The notes under the pieces: model-generated
Database searches by the model: none
What the model saw: only the letters and a program-made list of their open reading frames with translations
What the model was told of the DNA's origin: nothing
Assembly: GCF_030445035.2 (NCBI RefSeq)
Contig: NW_026688628.1
Coordinates: 2,852,001-2,916,000 of the forward strand
Source of the DNA: Dasypus novemcinctus
Taxonomy: Eukaryota; Chordata; Mammalia; Cingulata; Dasypodidae
DNA: 64,000 bases
Reading direction: 5' to 3'
Shown here: in pieces, positions 11,908-23,162 of the stretch
Layout: each line of letters starts with the position of its first letter
Position numbering within the stretch: the first letter of the stretch is position 1
Translations under genes and position numbers: made by a program

Positions 11908-13684
11908 AAGGTAGGGCAAGATGGCATCTGAACGAGTACACCTCATAATCTCTCCTGCAAAGGACCGGCTGAATAGGGTTGGAATCTTGCTGGAATGGGC
12001 TGTTTTGGGGGCTTTAAAGGCAGGAGGTATCTGGGGGTCAACTAGAAGAGACTGCAACAGAAGTAGTGCTTGCTAAGTACAAATGCAGGTTCCTAGCACT
12101 GAGGTCAGAAGTTGTGGGGAGACGCGACCCTTCCCCTTAGAGCTAGCAGCCACAATGCTCCCTGAAAACTGTCAGTTGTGCAACAGTGTTTCCAAGCCTC
12201 ATGTTTCCCAGATGTGTAGTCCCCAGGACTGTGTCCCCTAAGCCCCCATAGCCCACATTCCACAGACCCACAGACCCTGAGTCCGCAATATCCTGGACTT
12301 ACCTTTCCTCAATCCAGTGCTCCCTGAAGTCTGGGATTACCCTAGCCCTCCAGTTTTGGACTGACTCTGAGTGGGAGGGATTTGGTGGGAGGTGCAGAGG
12401 GGCCAAATGAATGTGGAATCAATTTTATGGTCCCCCACCCCCTTTTTTTTTTTGAGCATGGAGGAGCATACCAGCTGGTTTGGGGAGAGCCTGGGAAAAA
12501 AGGAGAGGTGAATCTGCAGAGAAAGCCCAATTTACATAAATGCCCTGGGATAGGAAATTTGATCTGGGAGAAGGTGGAGTCAGAAAAGCAGCTAGCCCTC
12601 CTGTAGCACACCTGAGGGAGAGGGACTGTAGAACATGTTTTCCAAGCTTCCAATAGCATATTTGAGGTTCCTGGTGAGGTGTGGGTGCTCTCTCTCTGGA
12701 AATTAAAAGTTATTGTTTTCTGTGGTGAGCTGGTTCACCAAGGACCCACTTGAATCTCCCACTGGACACCTCACACAGCTTTCCTGCTGCCCTAGGAGAG
12801 AGGGAAGTGAGAAAGGGAGAAAGGAGGAATGTCAGGCTCCTAAGAGTTTTATTTAACTGCAAAGAGGATTCCTTGCTTGAAATTTTGTGTGGTCTTTTTG
12901 TTCATTTGTTTTCTTGTTTTTCCTTCTGCTTTATCCCCCCATGGCAATTTTTTCTTTTTTCCTCTCTCTTTTTTTCTTGCTCACCTTCCCTCCCCCCTTT
13001 TCCTCCCTTTTTAAAATTTTCTTTCTTCTCTTTTTTATTCTTTTTATATAGATGCTGCAGGGAGCACTTCACATTTGCTGTGTTTCCTCATCCTCCATTT
13101 TCTCTTTTCTGTGTGTACTGATTTTGGCTACCAACACTATCCCCTTTCCTCTACATCTTTTTATCCTCCATCATTTATTGTTTCTCTTACATTCCACCTC
13201 TCCTTGTTTGGACCCCAATTTTCTGACTTTTTTTCCCTAATACCTTTGTTCTGTTTTCTTTCCTTTATTCACTCTTTATATTATTGTCCTTTCTTTTCTC
13301 TTTCCCTCTCTCCTGACTACACTGGCCTTTTAATTCATAAAATATTCCTCCCTATATTCCATTTACTGTCTCATTGTAGGTACTCCACTTTTCTTACTAT
13401 AACTCTACACAGCTTATATGAGTCTAATATCCATTCTCCTAGATCTCACATGGTTTTTCTGTTAAAATTTACTATCAATACTTCTATTATTCTTTTTCTT
13501 GTCTTACTCCTTTTGCTTTCTCTTGCCCTAATATTTTCCTGCTAGTAAACTTAGCCAACAACAAGGAAATAGAATAAGAACAAAGTGACAAAGAGAAGAT
13601 TTAACATGCACACAAAACAACTAATTAAACCACAAGACTAGACAAAGAAGATAAGCAACTGGATAAACTCATCAAGATAAAATG
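11908..13684 (+). promoter_or_regulatory. L1 copy 1 5' UTR with pyrimidine-rich 3' half
   Basis: In the L1 family the 5' UTR carries an internal RNA polymerase II promoter. Here the CAAGATGGC motif near the start fits the YY1 site that positions initiation. The part at 12900-13545 is strongly C/T-rich on the sense strand. It matches 51680-52375 upstream of ORF1 in the other L1, including the order TTTGCTG, TCCTCC, ACTGATTT and CTACATCTT. The first kilobase does not match that element well. Confidence 0.65.
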
Positions 13685-14650
13685 ATGACCAGACACCAAA
13701 AAAACTACAAACCAAACCAATGATCAGGAAAGGATAGCCCAATCCAATGATCAAACTAAAAACCAGGAAGAGGAGCAGAACATTGAACAAGTAATTATAG
13801 AGCTCTCAAAACATATATTAGGGACCAATTTGATGAAGTGAAGGAAGAGATTAAGAATATAAAAAACACACTTGGAGACAATACAGAAGAAATTGCAATC
13901 ACACACAAAAAGATAATGGATATGACAGTGATGAACAGCACAATTAAAGAAATCAAAAATACACTCTCAGCAAATAGCAGATTAGAAGAGGCAGAGGAAA
14001 AGTTAGTGATATGGAAGACAGTACATCTGAAATCAAACAGATAGTAGAACTGATCGATAAAAAGATAGAAAAAATCCAGCAGGGACTTCAGAACCTGAAT
14101 GACAATGGAAAATGCACAAACATACACATTATAGGAATCCCAGAAGGAGAAGAGAAGGGAAAAGGGACATAAGGAGTGTTGGAGGAAATAATGGCAAAAA
14201 CTTCCCAAATCTATTGAGGGAGATGGATGAACATGTCCAGGAAGAGCAATGCACTCCAAATAGCGTAAATCTCAACAGGCCAACCCAAAGATATATACTT
14301 GTCAAATTATCAAATGCTCAAAGACAAAAAATGAAAAGCAGCAAGAGAAAAGAGAACCATCACATACAAAGGAGGTTCCATAAGATTAAGAGCTGATTTC
14401 TCATCTGAAACCTGGAGGCAAGAAGGCAGGGGTATGACACAGTCAAGGTAATAAAAGAAAAAAAATGTCCAACCAAGAATACTCTATCCAGCTAAGCTAG
14501 CATTCAAAAAGGATGGAGAGTTCAAAATATTCACAGATAAACAGAAACTAAGAGAGTATGCCAACAAGAATCCTGCCCTTCAAGAAATACTAAAGGGAGT
14601 TCTGAAGGAGAGAAGTAAAAACCAGGAGAGTCAGAGATGGAGGAGAGAGT
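13685..14650 (+). pseudogene. L1 ORF1 relic (copy 1)
   Basis: Homologous to the intact ORF1 at 52517-53485. The start ATGACCAGACACC corresponds to ATGACCAGAAAGC there. Recognisable peptides include EIKNTL, RLEEAEE, NFPNLL, YILVKLSNAQ and, near the end, the sequence for LQEILKGVL. Frameshifts separate these blocks (longest pieces 13838-14044 and 14112-14396), so no ORF1 protein can be made. ORF1p is the trimeric coiled-coil RNA-binding protein of the L1 particle. The downstream spacer to ORF2 is about 70 bp. Confidence 0.8.
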
Positions 14651-14722
14651 AAGAGCAACTAAAAAGACAAAAAAGTTGAGAAAAAGCCAAGCAAAATATG
14701 ACAAACACAAATCCAAAGAAAT

Positions 14723-16785
14723 ATGGCTAATATAAGTAATTCCTTGAAAGCAATAACACTGAATGTCAATGGATTAAACTCATTTGTCAAGAGACTCAGA
14801 CTGGAAGATTGGATAAGGGAATATGACCCATCTATATGCTGTCTACAGGAAACACTTCTTAGACCCAGGGATTCAAGGAGGTTGAAACTAAATGGCTGGA
14901 AAACAATCTTACAAGCAAAAAATAACCAAAAAGAGCAGGAGTAGCTATACTAATATCAGACAAAATAGACTTTAAATGCAAAGCAATTGTGAGAGACAAA
15001 GATGGACACTACATATTAGTGAAGGGGATAATTTTTAAAGAAGAAAGAACATTCATAAACATTTATGCTCCTAAAAAGGGCATCTCCAAATATGTGAGGC
15101 AAGCACTGGAAAAACTAAGTGAAGGAATACATGCCTCTACAATTACGGTAGGGGACTTTAATACACCACTATCAACTTTGGAAAGAACATCTCAAAAAAG
15201 AATCAATAAAGAAACAAACACATTGAACAATATATCAGAGGAGCTGGACCTAATAGACATATACAGAATATTACACCCAAATACAGCAGGATATACATTC
15301 TTCTCAAGTGCACATGGATCATTCTCCAAGATAGACCACAAGCTAAGACACAGAGAAAGTCTCAATGAATTCAGAAAGATCAAAATCAACAAATAATTTC
15401 TCTGACCACAGTGGAATGAAGCTGGAAATCTACAAAGGCCAGAGACCCAGATTTGGCACCAAGATATGCAAGTTGAACAACACACTCTTAGAAAAACAGT
15501 GGGTCAAGGAGGAACTCTCAAATGAAATCAATAACTACCTTGAAACTAATGAAAATCATAACTCCACATATCAAAACTTATGGGATGCAGCAAAAGCAGT
15601 ACTGAGAGGGAACTTTACAGCCATAAATTCATACAACAAAAAAGAAAAAACTAAAATTGAAGAACTGCACACTTGGAGGAATTAGTAAAAACAACAACAA
15701 AGTAAACCCAAAGGAAGAAGAAAGAAAGAAAGAACAAAGATCAGAGCAGAACTGAATGAACTTGAAAAAAATAAAACCAAGAGCTGGTTCTTTGAGATGA
15801 TCAATAAAATTGGCAAACCCTTAGCTAGAGTAACAAAGAAAAGAAGAGAGGAAATGCAAATACACAAAATAAGAAACGAGAAAGGGGATATCACCACTGA
15901 CCCAACAGAAATAAAGACTATCATAAGAGGATACTTTGAAGAAATCTATGCCAATAAGAAGGACAATTTAGAGGAAATAGACAAATTCCTAGAAACACAT
16001 AAGCAACCTACATTGATGAAAGAAGAAATTGACGATCTCAACAAACCAATCACAAGAAAAGACATACAATCAGCCATTAAAAACCTCCCAACTAAGAAGA
16101 TCCCTTGGTTAGATGCCTGACAGGTGAAGTCTACCAAACATTCTGGAAAAAACTAACACCAATCTTACTTAAACTCTTCCAAAAAATCAAAACAGAGGGA
16201 ACATTGCCTAAATCACTCTATGATGCCAAATCTACCCTAATACCAAAGCCAAACAAAGACACAACAAGAAAGTAAAATTACAGACCAATTCTCTAATGAA
16301 CCTAGACATGAAAATCCTCAACAAAATACTTGCTAATCATATTCAACAACACATTAAATTAATTATACACCATGACCAAGTGGGATTCATTCCTGGTATG
16401 CAAGGATGGTTCAACATAAGAAAATCAATTAATATAATACACCATATAAAGAGATTGAAAGGAAAAAATCATATGATCATGTCCATATATGCAGAAAAAG
16501 CATTTGACAAAATAAAGCACCCTTTCCTGACAAAAACACTACAAAAGATAGGAATGGAAAGAAACTTTATGAACATGATAAAGGATATATATGAAAAACC
16601 CACAGCTAACATCATTTACAATGGTGAAATCCTAAAATCTTTCCCTCTAAGATCAGGAACAAGACAAGGATGCCCACTATCACCCTTTCTATTTAACATT
16701 GTGTTAGATGTACTTGTTTGAGCACTGAGGCAAGAACCAGACATAAAAGGTATCCAAACTGGAATGTAAGAAGTCAAAATTTCAT
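14723..16785 (+). pseudogene. L1 ORF2 relic, endonuclease and early RT (copy 1)
   Basis: Starts with an ATG whose next codons match those of ORF2 at 53576. Endonuclease motifs remain in pieces: LNVNGLN, LQETLL (catalytic Glu), VGDFNTP (Asp/Asn) and KIDHK. RT palm sequences follow ([33 protein letters not shown]). The frame shifts after about 74 codons at 14944, again near 15396 and near 16120-16296. The copy stops just before the FADD catalytic motif. It is non-functional. Confidence 0.85.
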
Positions 16786-16840
16786 CTGTTGATGGTCATT
16801 TGGGTTGATTCCAACTTTTGGCAATAGTGAATATATATTT
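16786..16840 (-). mobile_element. Tiny inverted piece of L1 ORF2 3' end
   Basis: The plus strand reads CATCTGTTGATGGTCATTTG, GGTTGATTCCAACTTTTGGC, ATAGTGAATAT. This is the reverse complement of the ORF2 C-terminal coding segment seen at 57185-57235 and 46960-47000. It links forward ORF2 to the inverted 3' UTR that follows. Confidence 0.7.
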
Positions 16841-18420
16841 ATATAGATGAGGTTCCCACATACCCCACACCTCACCCCACCCCCACTCCTCCCATAACAA
16901 CAAACTTTTTCATCATTGTGGCACATTCATTGCATTTGGTGAATACTTTATGGAGCACTGCTATATACCACATGGATTATAGTTTGCATTGTAGTTTACA
17001 CTGTCCCCCAGTACATTCAGTGGGTTATGGCTGGATATATAATGTCCAGCATCTGTCCATGCAATATCATTTAGGACAACTCCAAGTCCCAAAAATGCCC
17101 CCATATCTCATTTCTACTTCCCTTTCCCTGCCCTCAGCAACTACCTTGGCCACTGTCTCCAGATCAGTGCTACAGTTTCTTCCATTACTAGTCACAATAG
17201 TTCCATAGTAGTATACCAGTAAGTTCATGCTAATCCATATTTTATTCCTCCATCCTTGGCCCTGGGTTGGTGATGTCCACTCCATCTCTATATAGAGAGG
17301 GGGCTTAGATCCTACATGGCTGATGGGTGCAATTCTCCTGCTTGGAGTTGTAGGCACTCTCAGTTCCCTGGTGTAGTGGTTGGCCATCTTTACCTCCCTG
17401 TTAGCCGACATGTGCAAGTTCAACAAACTGGAGAGTAAGAGTTGCAATTCTGCTGAGGCTAAGGGCCCAGCTGGCACATGGCCATTCCAGAGATTCAAGT
17501 TTCCTGGGCATACATCAACCCAAGCACCAACCACAGGTTCAGTAAAAGTGGTAGAAGAGGCATGTGTAGAAAGTTCACATCTGAGTTCAACTCCATTACA
17601 CTCAGGAACACAAATTCCCTGGTAGGGCCCACTGACAAGGCACTGAACTCCAGAGCTAACCACCATGATTGTAGAACCTGTGTGTCTCCATAGCCCTCAG
17701 GAGCACCAGTACATGCAATTGTATCTACTTTGGCTGTCTCTGGGATCTTTCTGGGGCATGTGTATGCACAACCCCTGTGATGACCTCCTGACTCTTTTTT
17801 GAAGACTCTTAGCCATATAAACTCATTTGTCTTTACCATTTCCCCCTTTTATTCAAGGTCTCTTTCTAGTTGCATCACCAGTTAGTAATTGGTAGTAATC
17901 CCTTGGCCCCAGTGGGGCTCATCCCCAGGAGTCATGTCCCATGCTGGGGGGAATGTAATGCATTTACATGCTGAGTTTGGCTTAGAGAGTGGCCACATTT
18001 GAGCAACATGGAGGCTTTCAGGAATTAACTCTTAAGCACCCTGAGGCTCTAGGCCTAGTTTGAATTTCAGGCACACAGCCTCATAAGCATAGTCATCAGT
18101 ATCAAGGGCTCATCATTGGACTGTTTTTCTTCACTGGACTTTACCCTTGCACTTGGGGGATTGTTGGTGTTCCATTGGGGAATGTGACAGAGCTCCCCTG
18201 GCCAGGAACTCAGCACTCCCTCAATTGTCCTTTGTAACTGTAACTACTATGAAAATACCCAACATATATCCAAACATTTTTATGTACCCTTTATACATGC
18301 CCTGGAGAACTTCCTCCCAACCATGTGTCCCCCATCAATAACACCCCATGCCAGTGTGCCTCCCCCACCATAGTTGAACCACTCTGTGGTCCAAAACTTC
18401 TTCAAAAATGAAGCCTAATA
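16841..18420 (-). mobile_element. L1 long 3' UTR, inverted copy
   Basis: The reverse complement follows the 3' UTR of the L1 at about 58550-60115 in order. Landmarks on the plus strand are GAGGTTCCCACATACCCC, GTGGCACATTCATTGCATTTGGTGA, GGACAACTCCAAGTCCC, GGGCTTAGATCC, CTAGTTGCATCACCAG and, at the end, GTTGAACCACTCTGTG. The clean poly(T) expected at its 3' terminus is missing, so the junction at 16840 has been altered. It is moderately diverged. A minus-strand frame at 17067-17666 (199 codons) is open in L1-sense orientation but has no known domain. Confidence 0.75.
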
Positions 18421-18718
18421 TATTGTTAAATTCATTTAATAGGAAAATGAAATAGTAGTGATAATTTAAAGATTAGAAACAGAATACATACTAATTTAGA
18501 AAAACTGAAATAAAGTAAAAATAAATTTGGGTATTAAAAAATGAAAAAATCATAAAACTTTGTTTTTGATGTTTTGCCTTTAATCACTGCAATAGTTGCT
18601 GCCCTGTATGTACAGTTGGCAAGGCAATTTCTTTCATTTCTTCCTCAGTGTCTACATCATTTTTTTCTAATTTTTAATTTCATTTTCAAAAAAGTTTTTT
18701 TAATTGATGAAATTTATG
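18421..18718. other. AT-rich spacer, nothing recognised
   Basis: Sequence upstream of the provirus insertion site. It should be continuous with 24389 onward before the insertion. No gene or repeat is recognised. Confidence 0.5.
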
Positions 18719-18724
18719 TCATTT
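18719..18724. repeat. Target site duplication of provirus, left (TCATTT)
   Basis: TCATTT directly precedes the TG of the 5' LTR and is repeated directly after the CA of the 3' LTR at 24383-24388. A 6-bp duplication is typical of class II (beta-type) retroviral integration. Confidence 0.85.
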
Positions 18725-19158
18725 TGTGGGAAACAAAGGCATGTTGTTTCCATGGAAGCAAGTTACTTTCTGACCACTGGGTCATACTGTCCCTGGAGAT
18801 GTACGTGCATGTGGCTAATCCCTCTGGGAAACATAACATTCCAGCAGAACCCAGACTTGATATCTCAAGTAACCTGGGCAACAAGATTAATGAGTATATT
18901 TGTTTCAATAATATAATAGAACATTATGAGCTTTGGTAACTATCTTATCCACTGTGCACTGTGTTATTTAGAATGAGGTAATGGAAATAGTTAGCTAGAA
19001 TAGTTGCTGGTTCTTACAATTGCTTGGGGTATATAAAGAAGCCCCTGAAATTAATAAACTTGTCTGATGAGCTTGAGGTTTCAATGCTTGCAGATCCCCT
19101 GAACCCAATCTTACTTTATCTCTCATTCCTGATACCCTTGGGTCCATTGACTCCCACA
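18725..19158 (+). repeat. ERV 5' LTR
   Basis: 434 bp from TGTGGGAAAC to GACTCCCACA. It includes a TATA box (TATATAAA, 19030-19037) and an AATAAA polyadenylation signal at 19053-19058 close behind it, as in short betaretroviral R regions. It differs from the 3' LTR at 16 positions (3.7 percent) with no indel. Confidence 0.95.
19030..19058 (+). promoter_or_regulatory. LTR TATA box and poly(A) signal
   Basis: TATATAAAGAAGCCCC is followed after 15 bp by AATAAA. The same arrangement is kept in the 3' LTR near 24254-24282. In retroviral LTRs these mark the U3/R boundary region and 3' end processing. Confidence 0.7.
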
Positions 19159-19160
19159 AG

Positions 19161-19178
19161 TGGCGCCTAAATGTGGGG
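19161..19178 (+). other. Primer binding site, Lys-tRNA type
   Basis: TGGCGCCTAAATGTGGGG lies two bases after the 5' LTR. The TGGCGCC start followed by a GTGGGG ending resembles the site complementary to the lysine tRNA (1,2 type) used by betaretroviruses, with a few mismatches. This supports the class II assignment independently of the coding remnants. Confidence 0.8.
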
Positions 19179-19250
19179 CCCGAGGCAATAACTTTAGCAG
19201 AGATTCTTCCACAACAGTATCGGGAACGCGGAAACAGAAAAGCCTTCTTT

Positions 19251-19260
19251 AAGGTAAGAG
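19251..19260 (+). promoter_or_regulatory. Candidate major splice donor
   Basis: AAGGTAAGAG in the leader between primer site and gag is close to the mammalian 5' splice consensus (cut after AAG). A donor at this place would make the spliced env transcript in a retrovirus. This is inferred from position and sequence only. Confidence 0.55.
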
Positions 19261-19337
19261 TGTCAATCAGTAGTAACCCAGGTTTGGCATTGCCGTGTAT
19301 AAATATATTTTAATATTGTTTCTGCTAGCATCAGGGT

Positions 19338-20030
19338 ATGGGTAATCAGCCAGGACACTTGGAAGAAAATTCACAAGTTTTAAAAATGCTTTTACATATG
19401 GTTGGCATCACAATAAAAACAGCAGATTTACTTGAGCTTTTTGCCTTAGTTCAAAACATTGTTACTGGTTTCAGCCTCAGGGGTGTAATGTTTTAAATTT
19501 GAAACAGTGGAAATGTGTAATGAAAGCTTTACAAAGAGTATATCAAAGAGGGGAATCCATTCCTTTATCTGTGTGGGCTTTGTGCCAGCAAATTGCTGCC
19601 ACCTTAGATCCTTTACAGTCTGAAAAAGGAGAGAAAGATGAAATTACTATATTTTCTAAGCCCATAAGTAAGTTTAAAATGAAAGAAAGTAAACTGGAAC
19701 AAAAACAGGATCTTGAGGCGAATGGGGAACCATCATGTTTTTTCCCTTGTCCTGATATTAACCCTTTCATCAATAAAAGCTCAGTGAAGTGTCCTAATGA
19801 AATATCTTCTGTGTATCCAGTACAACCCTTTGCCCTTACTCAATTGCCTCCTGTTACTAAGCCTAAATTAGAAATGTTTTCAGATGTTGCCGATGCTTTG
19901 CCTTATGTTAAACAATTATTATCTGCTTTCCCCATAACATTACATGCCATACCACCAGATACAAAGAGTTTGCAAGGGGGTGTCAAGTTTCATCCTGAGC
20001 CAAAACCTTTAAAGTACTGAAAGATTTAAA
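19338..20030 (+). pseudogene. gag: ERV gag relic (matrix to start of capsid)
   Basis: ATG at 19338 follows the leader. The first residues are MGNQPG, with the Gly-2 expected for N-myristoylation of a retroviral matrix protein. About 50 codons on, the frame ends at a TAA (after GVMF). The homologous frame resumes one register over and runs to 20020. There the pattern of basic and aromatic residues after LKQWK resembles betaretroviral matrix, followed by a variable proline-rich spacer. The similarity fades at about 20030, where capsid should begin, so most of gag is deleted. The frameshift and deletion make it non-functional. Normal class II gag is about 1.8-2 kb. Confidence 0.75.
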
Positions 20031-22260
20031 ATGGGCAAAGATACTAAATAAAGTCCTTGTTAGTGAAATCAGGCTTGTAAGAAAATTCTCTATTAAAGTG
20101 TTAACTAAGATAAGGAAACTGTTCTGGCAGCAACTCTGCAAACCCCCTGCTGTTTACATGACAATGTAGCTGTGGGCTAGTGGGGGTTAATAGAGTTAAG
20201 CCACTGAAAAAAGAGAAAAACATGGCAACATTGGTGTTCTGTTTTATTTCCATGCTAATTCTAATTGGGCTTATTTAACCAAGATAATAAAATTAGTACA
20301 AAATTTTTATCAAGGTTTAAAAAGGAATTTTCAGTTTTAAGTCAATAGTTTACTACTGAACTTCAAGTCTCAGTATAGTCTTACAAAGTAATAATCCCTA
20401 AATGTGTGTTAACAGTTTGTCTAAACTGCTAAATAAGAGCTTAGCTACATTTCTGCTGCTCAAATTATCTTAACTGATTGCTGATAACTAATAAAAATGT
20501 TTCCAAGCACAAGCTTGCATGTTACAGGCAACATGGATTCCAGAAGAAATCTTAAGAAGTGATACTTAAAATGTGATATAATGGAGAGCTTAAAAGCTGC
20601 TATACCAAGAAAGTAAGAATTATGAGTTAATTGTAAACTATGTTTCTGTTACTGTGTTGTCATTGTTCTGTGTTTGTTCATTCAATGTCAGTGTATATTT
20701 TGATACCTCCTGATGATAATATAAATTAATAAAAATTTATAAAAGAGCTCTATTCAAATGGCCAAAAATTAAATAAGTGCTTATTTTAATACATAAGTTT
20801 AAATGTTAATAAGATCTCTACAACGATAAAAATTGTAAGTCTTGATTAACAAAATTACTATAAGTCTTTTTATAAAAAGTTGTTCTTGCCTAGATTAAAA
20901 TGAATAGCTTATTTTTCTTCACAGGATAATATGAAGGATGTAAAACTTAAATGAATATTAAACAGGTTAAAAGTTTGTGAGAATGCTAACTGAAATTTAA
21001 TACATTTTTGCAAAAAGGTGGGTTTTGTCCTAAAGTAGGATGGCTAATTTTCATAAACTCTTGGAACTTAAATGCATGTGGCAAGTTGTAGAAAGTATTG
21101 TGGTAACTTTAAGAAATGTGTTCTGTAAAGGTAAAATTTGTCTTAAAATAATATAATTATAGCCTATATGGTTATAAATAATTATAAAAAGTCTTATGAA
21201 GCATTGTTTAAATTAAAGTGTTTAAGTGGCTAATTCCAAAAGGTCATTATTAAACAAACCTGAATTAATAATAATGATAATAATAAAAGGTAATTTTATA
21301 ACAGAAAAGCTTGGCTGCAGCCAGCTTCCTTTGACAACTTACTTCTAGGAAACTGTTTCTGATATTGCATGCTACTAAGTATTTAAAGTAAAGAAAAGTT
21401 TATTATTTTAACAAGCTTGTTTAGTGAGTTAATGGTATTATGTTATAAGAAGTTTGCTTGATAACTTCGTATGTGGGCTATATGAAATGTGTTTTTATTA
21501 TTAAGGAAACAGGAAATGATTTTGTCCTAAGATAAAATGATTGGTTATTAAGAAAGAGTAAAATATGGAACAAAACCTGAGTGAATACTAAAGTGTAGAA
21601 GGTTTGTAGAAAAGAAATTTTTATGGTTAAAGTTGAATAAGATTTGATGGGTCTAGCTATAAAATTTTAAAAGCTTTAATATCAAGTAGTATACTAATGC
21701 AAAGTTAAAATTTTGTTCTTTCTCAAAGCCTCTCCAATCATTAATCTGTTTTGGTAAAAGTTTTTATCCTGAATAATCAATTTAAAAAAAAGTCTGTTTT
21801 ATCAAAATAGCTTCTTGTGCTTTAACCTTATCATTTCCTCAGTGTTCCAAGAAGGAAAAGTTTTATCTCTTTTAAAGGAACATAATGTTCAAAACTGCTT
21901 TCTCAAAATCAAATCCTGAAAAGTAGCCTTTTATTCCAAACTAATTGTAAAAGATTTGTTCTTTTACCTTGAAAGAAAAATTAAAGTAATAGTTGAGTTC
22001 ATTTAATATGTTATAAGTTGAATAAAAGGTGTTTTAAAGTGTTATAAATTTAACAAGTTTTTTCTTCTTCTTTAACCCTCTGTTAATTAAAGTTGTATGA
22101 GTAAAAGGTTTCTATGAATGCTTAAAAGTGTATAAAGTTACCAATATTTCAACATAATATTAAAGAGAAGTACAATGTAGTTATTTATGGTTTTAATTAT
22201 TATAAAAGTGTGTGTCACAGAAACAACCTATTATCATAGATTAAAGTAACAACACTGTAG
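20031..22260 (+). other. AT-rich non-coding interior of the provirus
   Basis: This 2.2-kb stretch occupies the place of capsid, nucleocapsid, protease and polymerase. I found no protease DTG motif, no reverse transcriptase YxDD motif, no integrase zinc finger and no frame above about 60 codons that looks coding. The composition is very AT-rich, with many TTAATAA and TATAAAA words. It is unlike the flanking gag and env remnants. It could be decayed viral sequence, captured host DNA or a recombinant segment; I cannot tell which. Confidence 0.6.
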
Positions 22261-23162
22261 TATGCAGCAATCCCCAACACTGCCAGTTTGTTGCAAGAAA
22301 TTAAATTCCAGCTGAATAAGACCCATATATTCCCTGGACCAATTGATGATCAATTTCCCATTAAACCCTATGAAGAAGGACAAAGAATCGATAATCTCAT
22401 ATTACCATTTGATTATCAACCCTTATGCATTGGTAACCATCCTTTCTGTATGTATGTCAAAAATTGGGCCATAATTATCTTTAAAAATAATAATACTCAG
22501 TTTATTGTGACTTTATTTCCCTCTTACAATTTAATCATGACCAAAAATCCTACTTATGATTGTCTGCAAAAAGACAGTAGGGATAAAGAAGGATGGCAAG
22601 AGTGCCATATAGGAAGAGCATCTGTCATTTTTAATGATTCCTATGGAATAGTGTGGGAAAGTGCCCCTATGGGGAGTCCCATTGAATAGAATGACAGATT
22701 TATTTAGCATTGTCTAAATAGTAAAGGACAACAAAAAATAATTTTTACTAAAAATAATAGTGTTTGGAAACAGAAAGGGAAGTGGATCCCTTCTCCATGG
22801 TGTAATATTACATCTATATACAAGCAGAAGAATCTGTGGAAAGTTTTTCTAGGAATAGCTCCTACTATAGAATGGATTGGGAATAATAGTAAGAATGGTC
22901 AATATCTGCATTTAAATCAAATTCATCATCTTCAGACGTGTGTAAGAGATCCTTTGTGTTTGTGGTTGGAAAATTAACTATAATCAAGAATGTTCTATTT
23001 TATAAAAGTGGGGCCTTGCATACTTATTTGTCTAAGAATATTTTACAGAATGGAGATTTCATTACAATGGCTCAAAGGTGGCAGGGAGTGTGGATTCCAG
23101 TGCGACTGAACCGAATTTGGCAATCATCACTTGAGAGTCAACTGCTGTTCCATTTGGCTTGA
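22261..23162 (+). pseudogene. env: ERV env relic, surface (SU) part
   Basis: The frame is open from 22261 (after a TAG at 22258) and runs to a TAG at 22687. The peptide is rich in Trp, Cys and N-glycosylation motifs such as NNT and NDS, fitting a betaretroviral surface subunit. Related sequence continues with further stops and a frame change to about 23160. The N-terminal part of SU, including a signal peptide, is missing. Several nonsense changes make it non-functional. In a replicating virus SU binds the cell receptor. Confidence 0.65.

Larger units (their letters stand above)
11908..16785 (+). mobile_element. L1 copy 1: 5' UTR, ORF1, partial ORF2 (decayed)
   Basis: A LINE-1 in sense orientation with a recognisable 5' end (CAAGATGGC YY1-like motif at 11917-11925), about 1.78 kb of 5' UTR, an ORF1 relic and ORF2 up to just before the reverse transcriptase active site. 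It resembles the nearly complete L1 at 50.43-60.15 kb along both ORFs but is broken by several frameshifts and stops, so it is older. Its 5' UTR start differs from that element. At about 16785 it jumps into inverted L1 sequence, so the 3' half is missing or rearranged. Confidence 0.85.

Noticed and set aside
12750..13545. Phe/Ser/Leu-rich frames of 123-156 codons resembling membrane proteins
   Set aside because: They come from the pyrimidine-rich L1 5' UTR, where TTT, CTT and TCC codons look hydrophobic by composition alone.
17067..17666. A 199-codon minus-strand frame as a host gene
   Set aside because: It lies wholly in an inverted L1 3' UTR and parts of it recur in the other copies. No known domain. 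Kept only as a point in the finding on UTR frames.
20031..22260. Possible pol remnants in the ERV interior
   Set aside because: No DTG, YxDD, or HHCC-type motif and no frame of useful length was found in any register, so I did not annotate pol.
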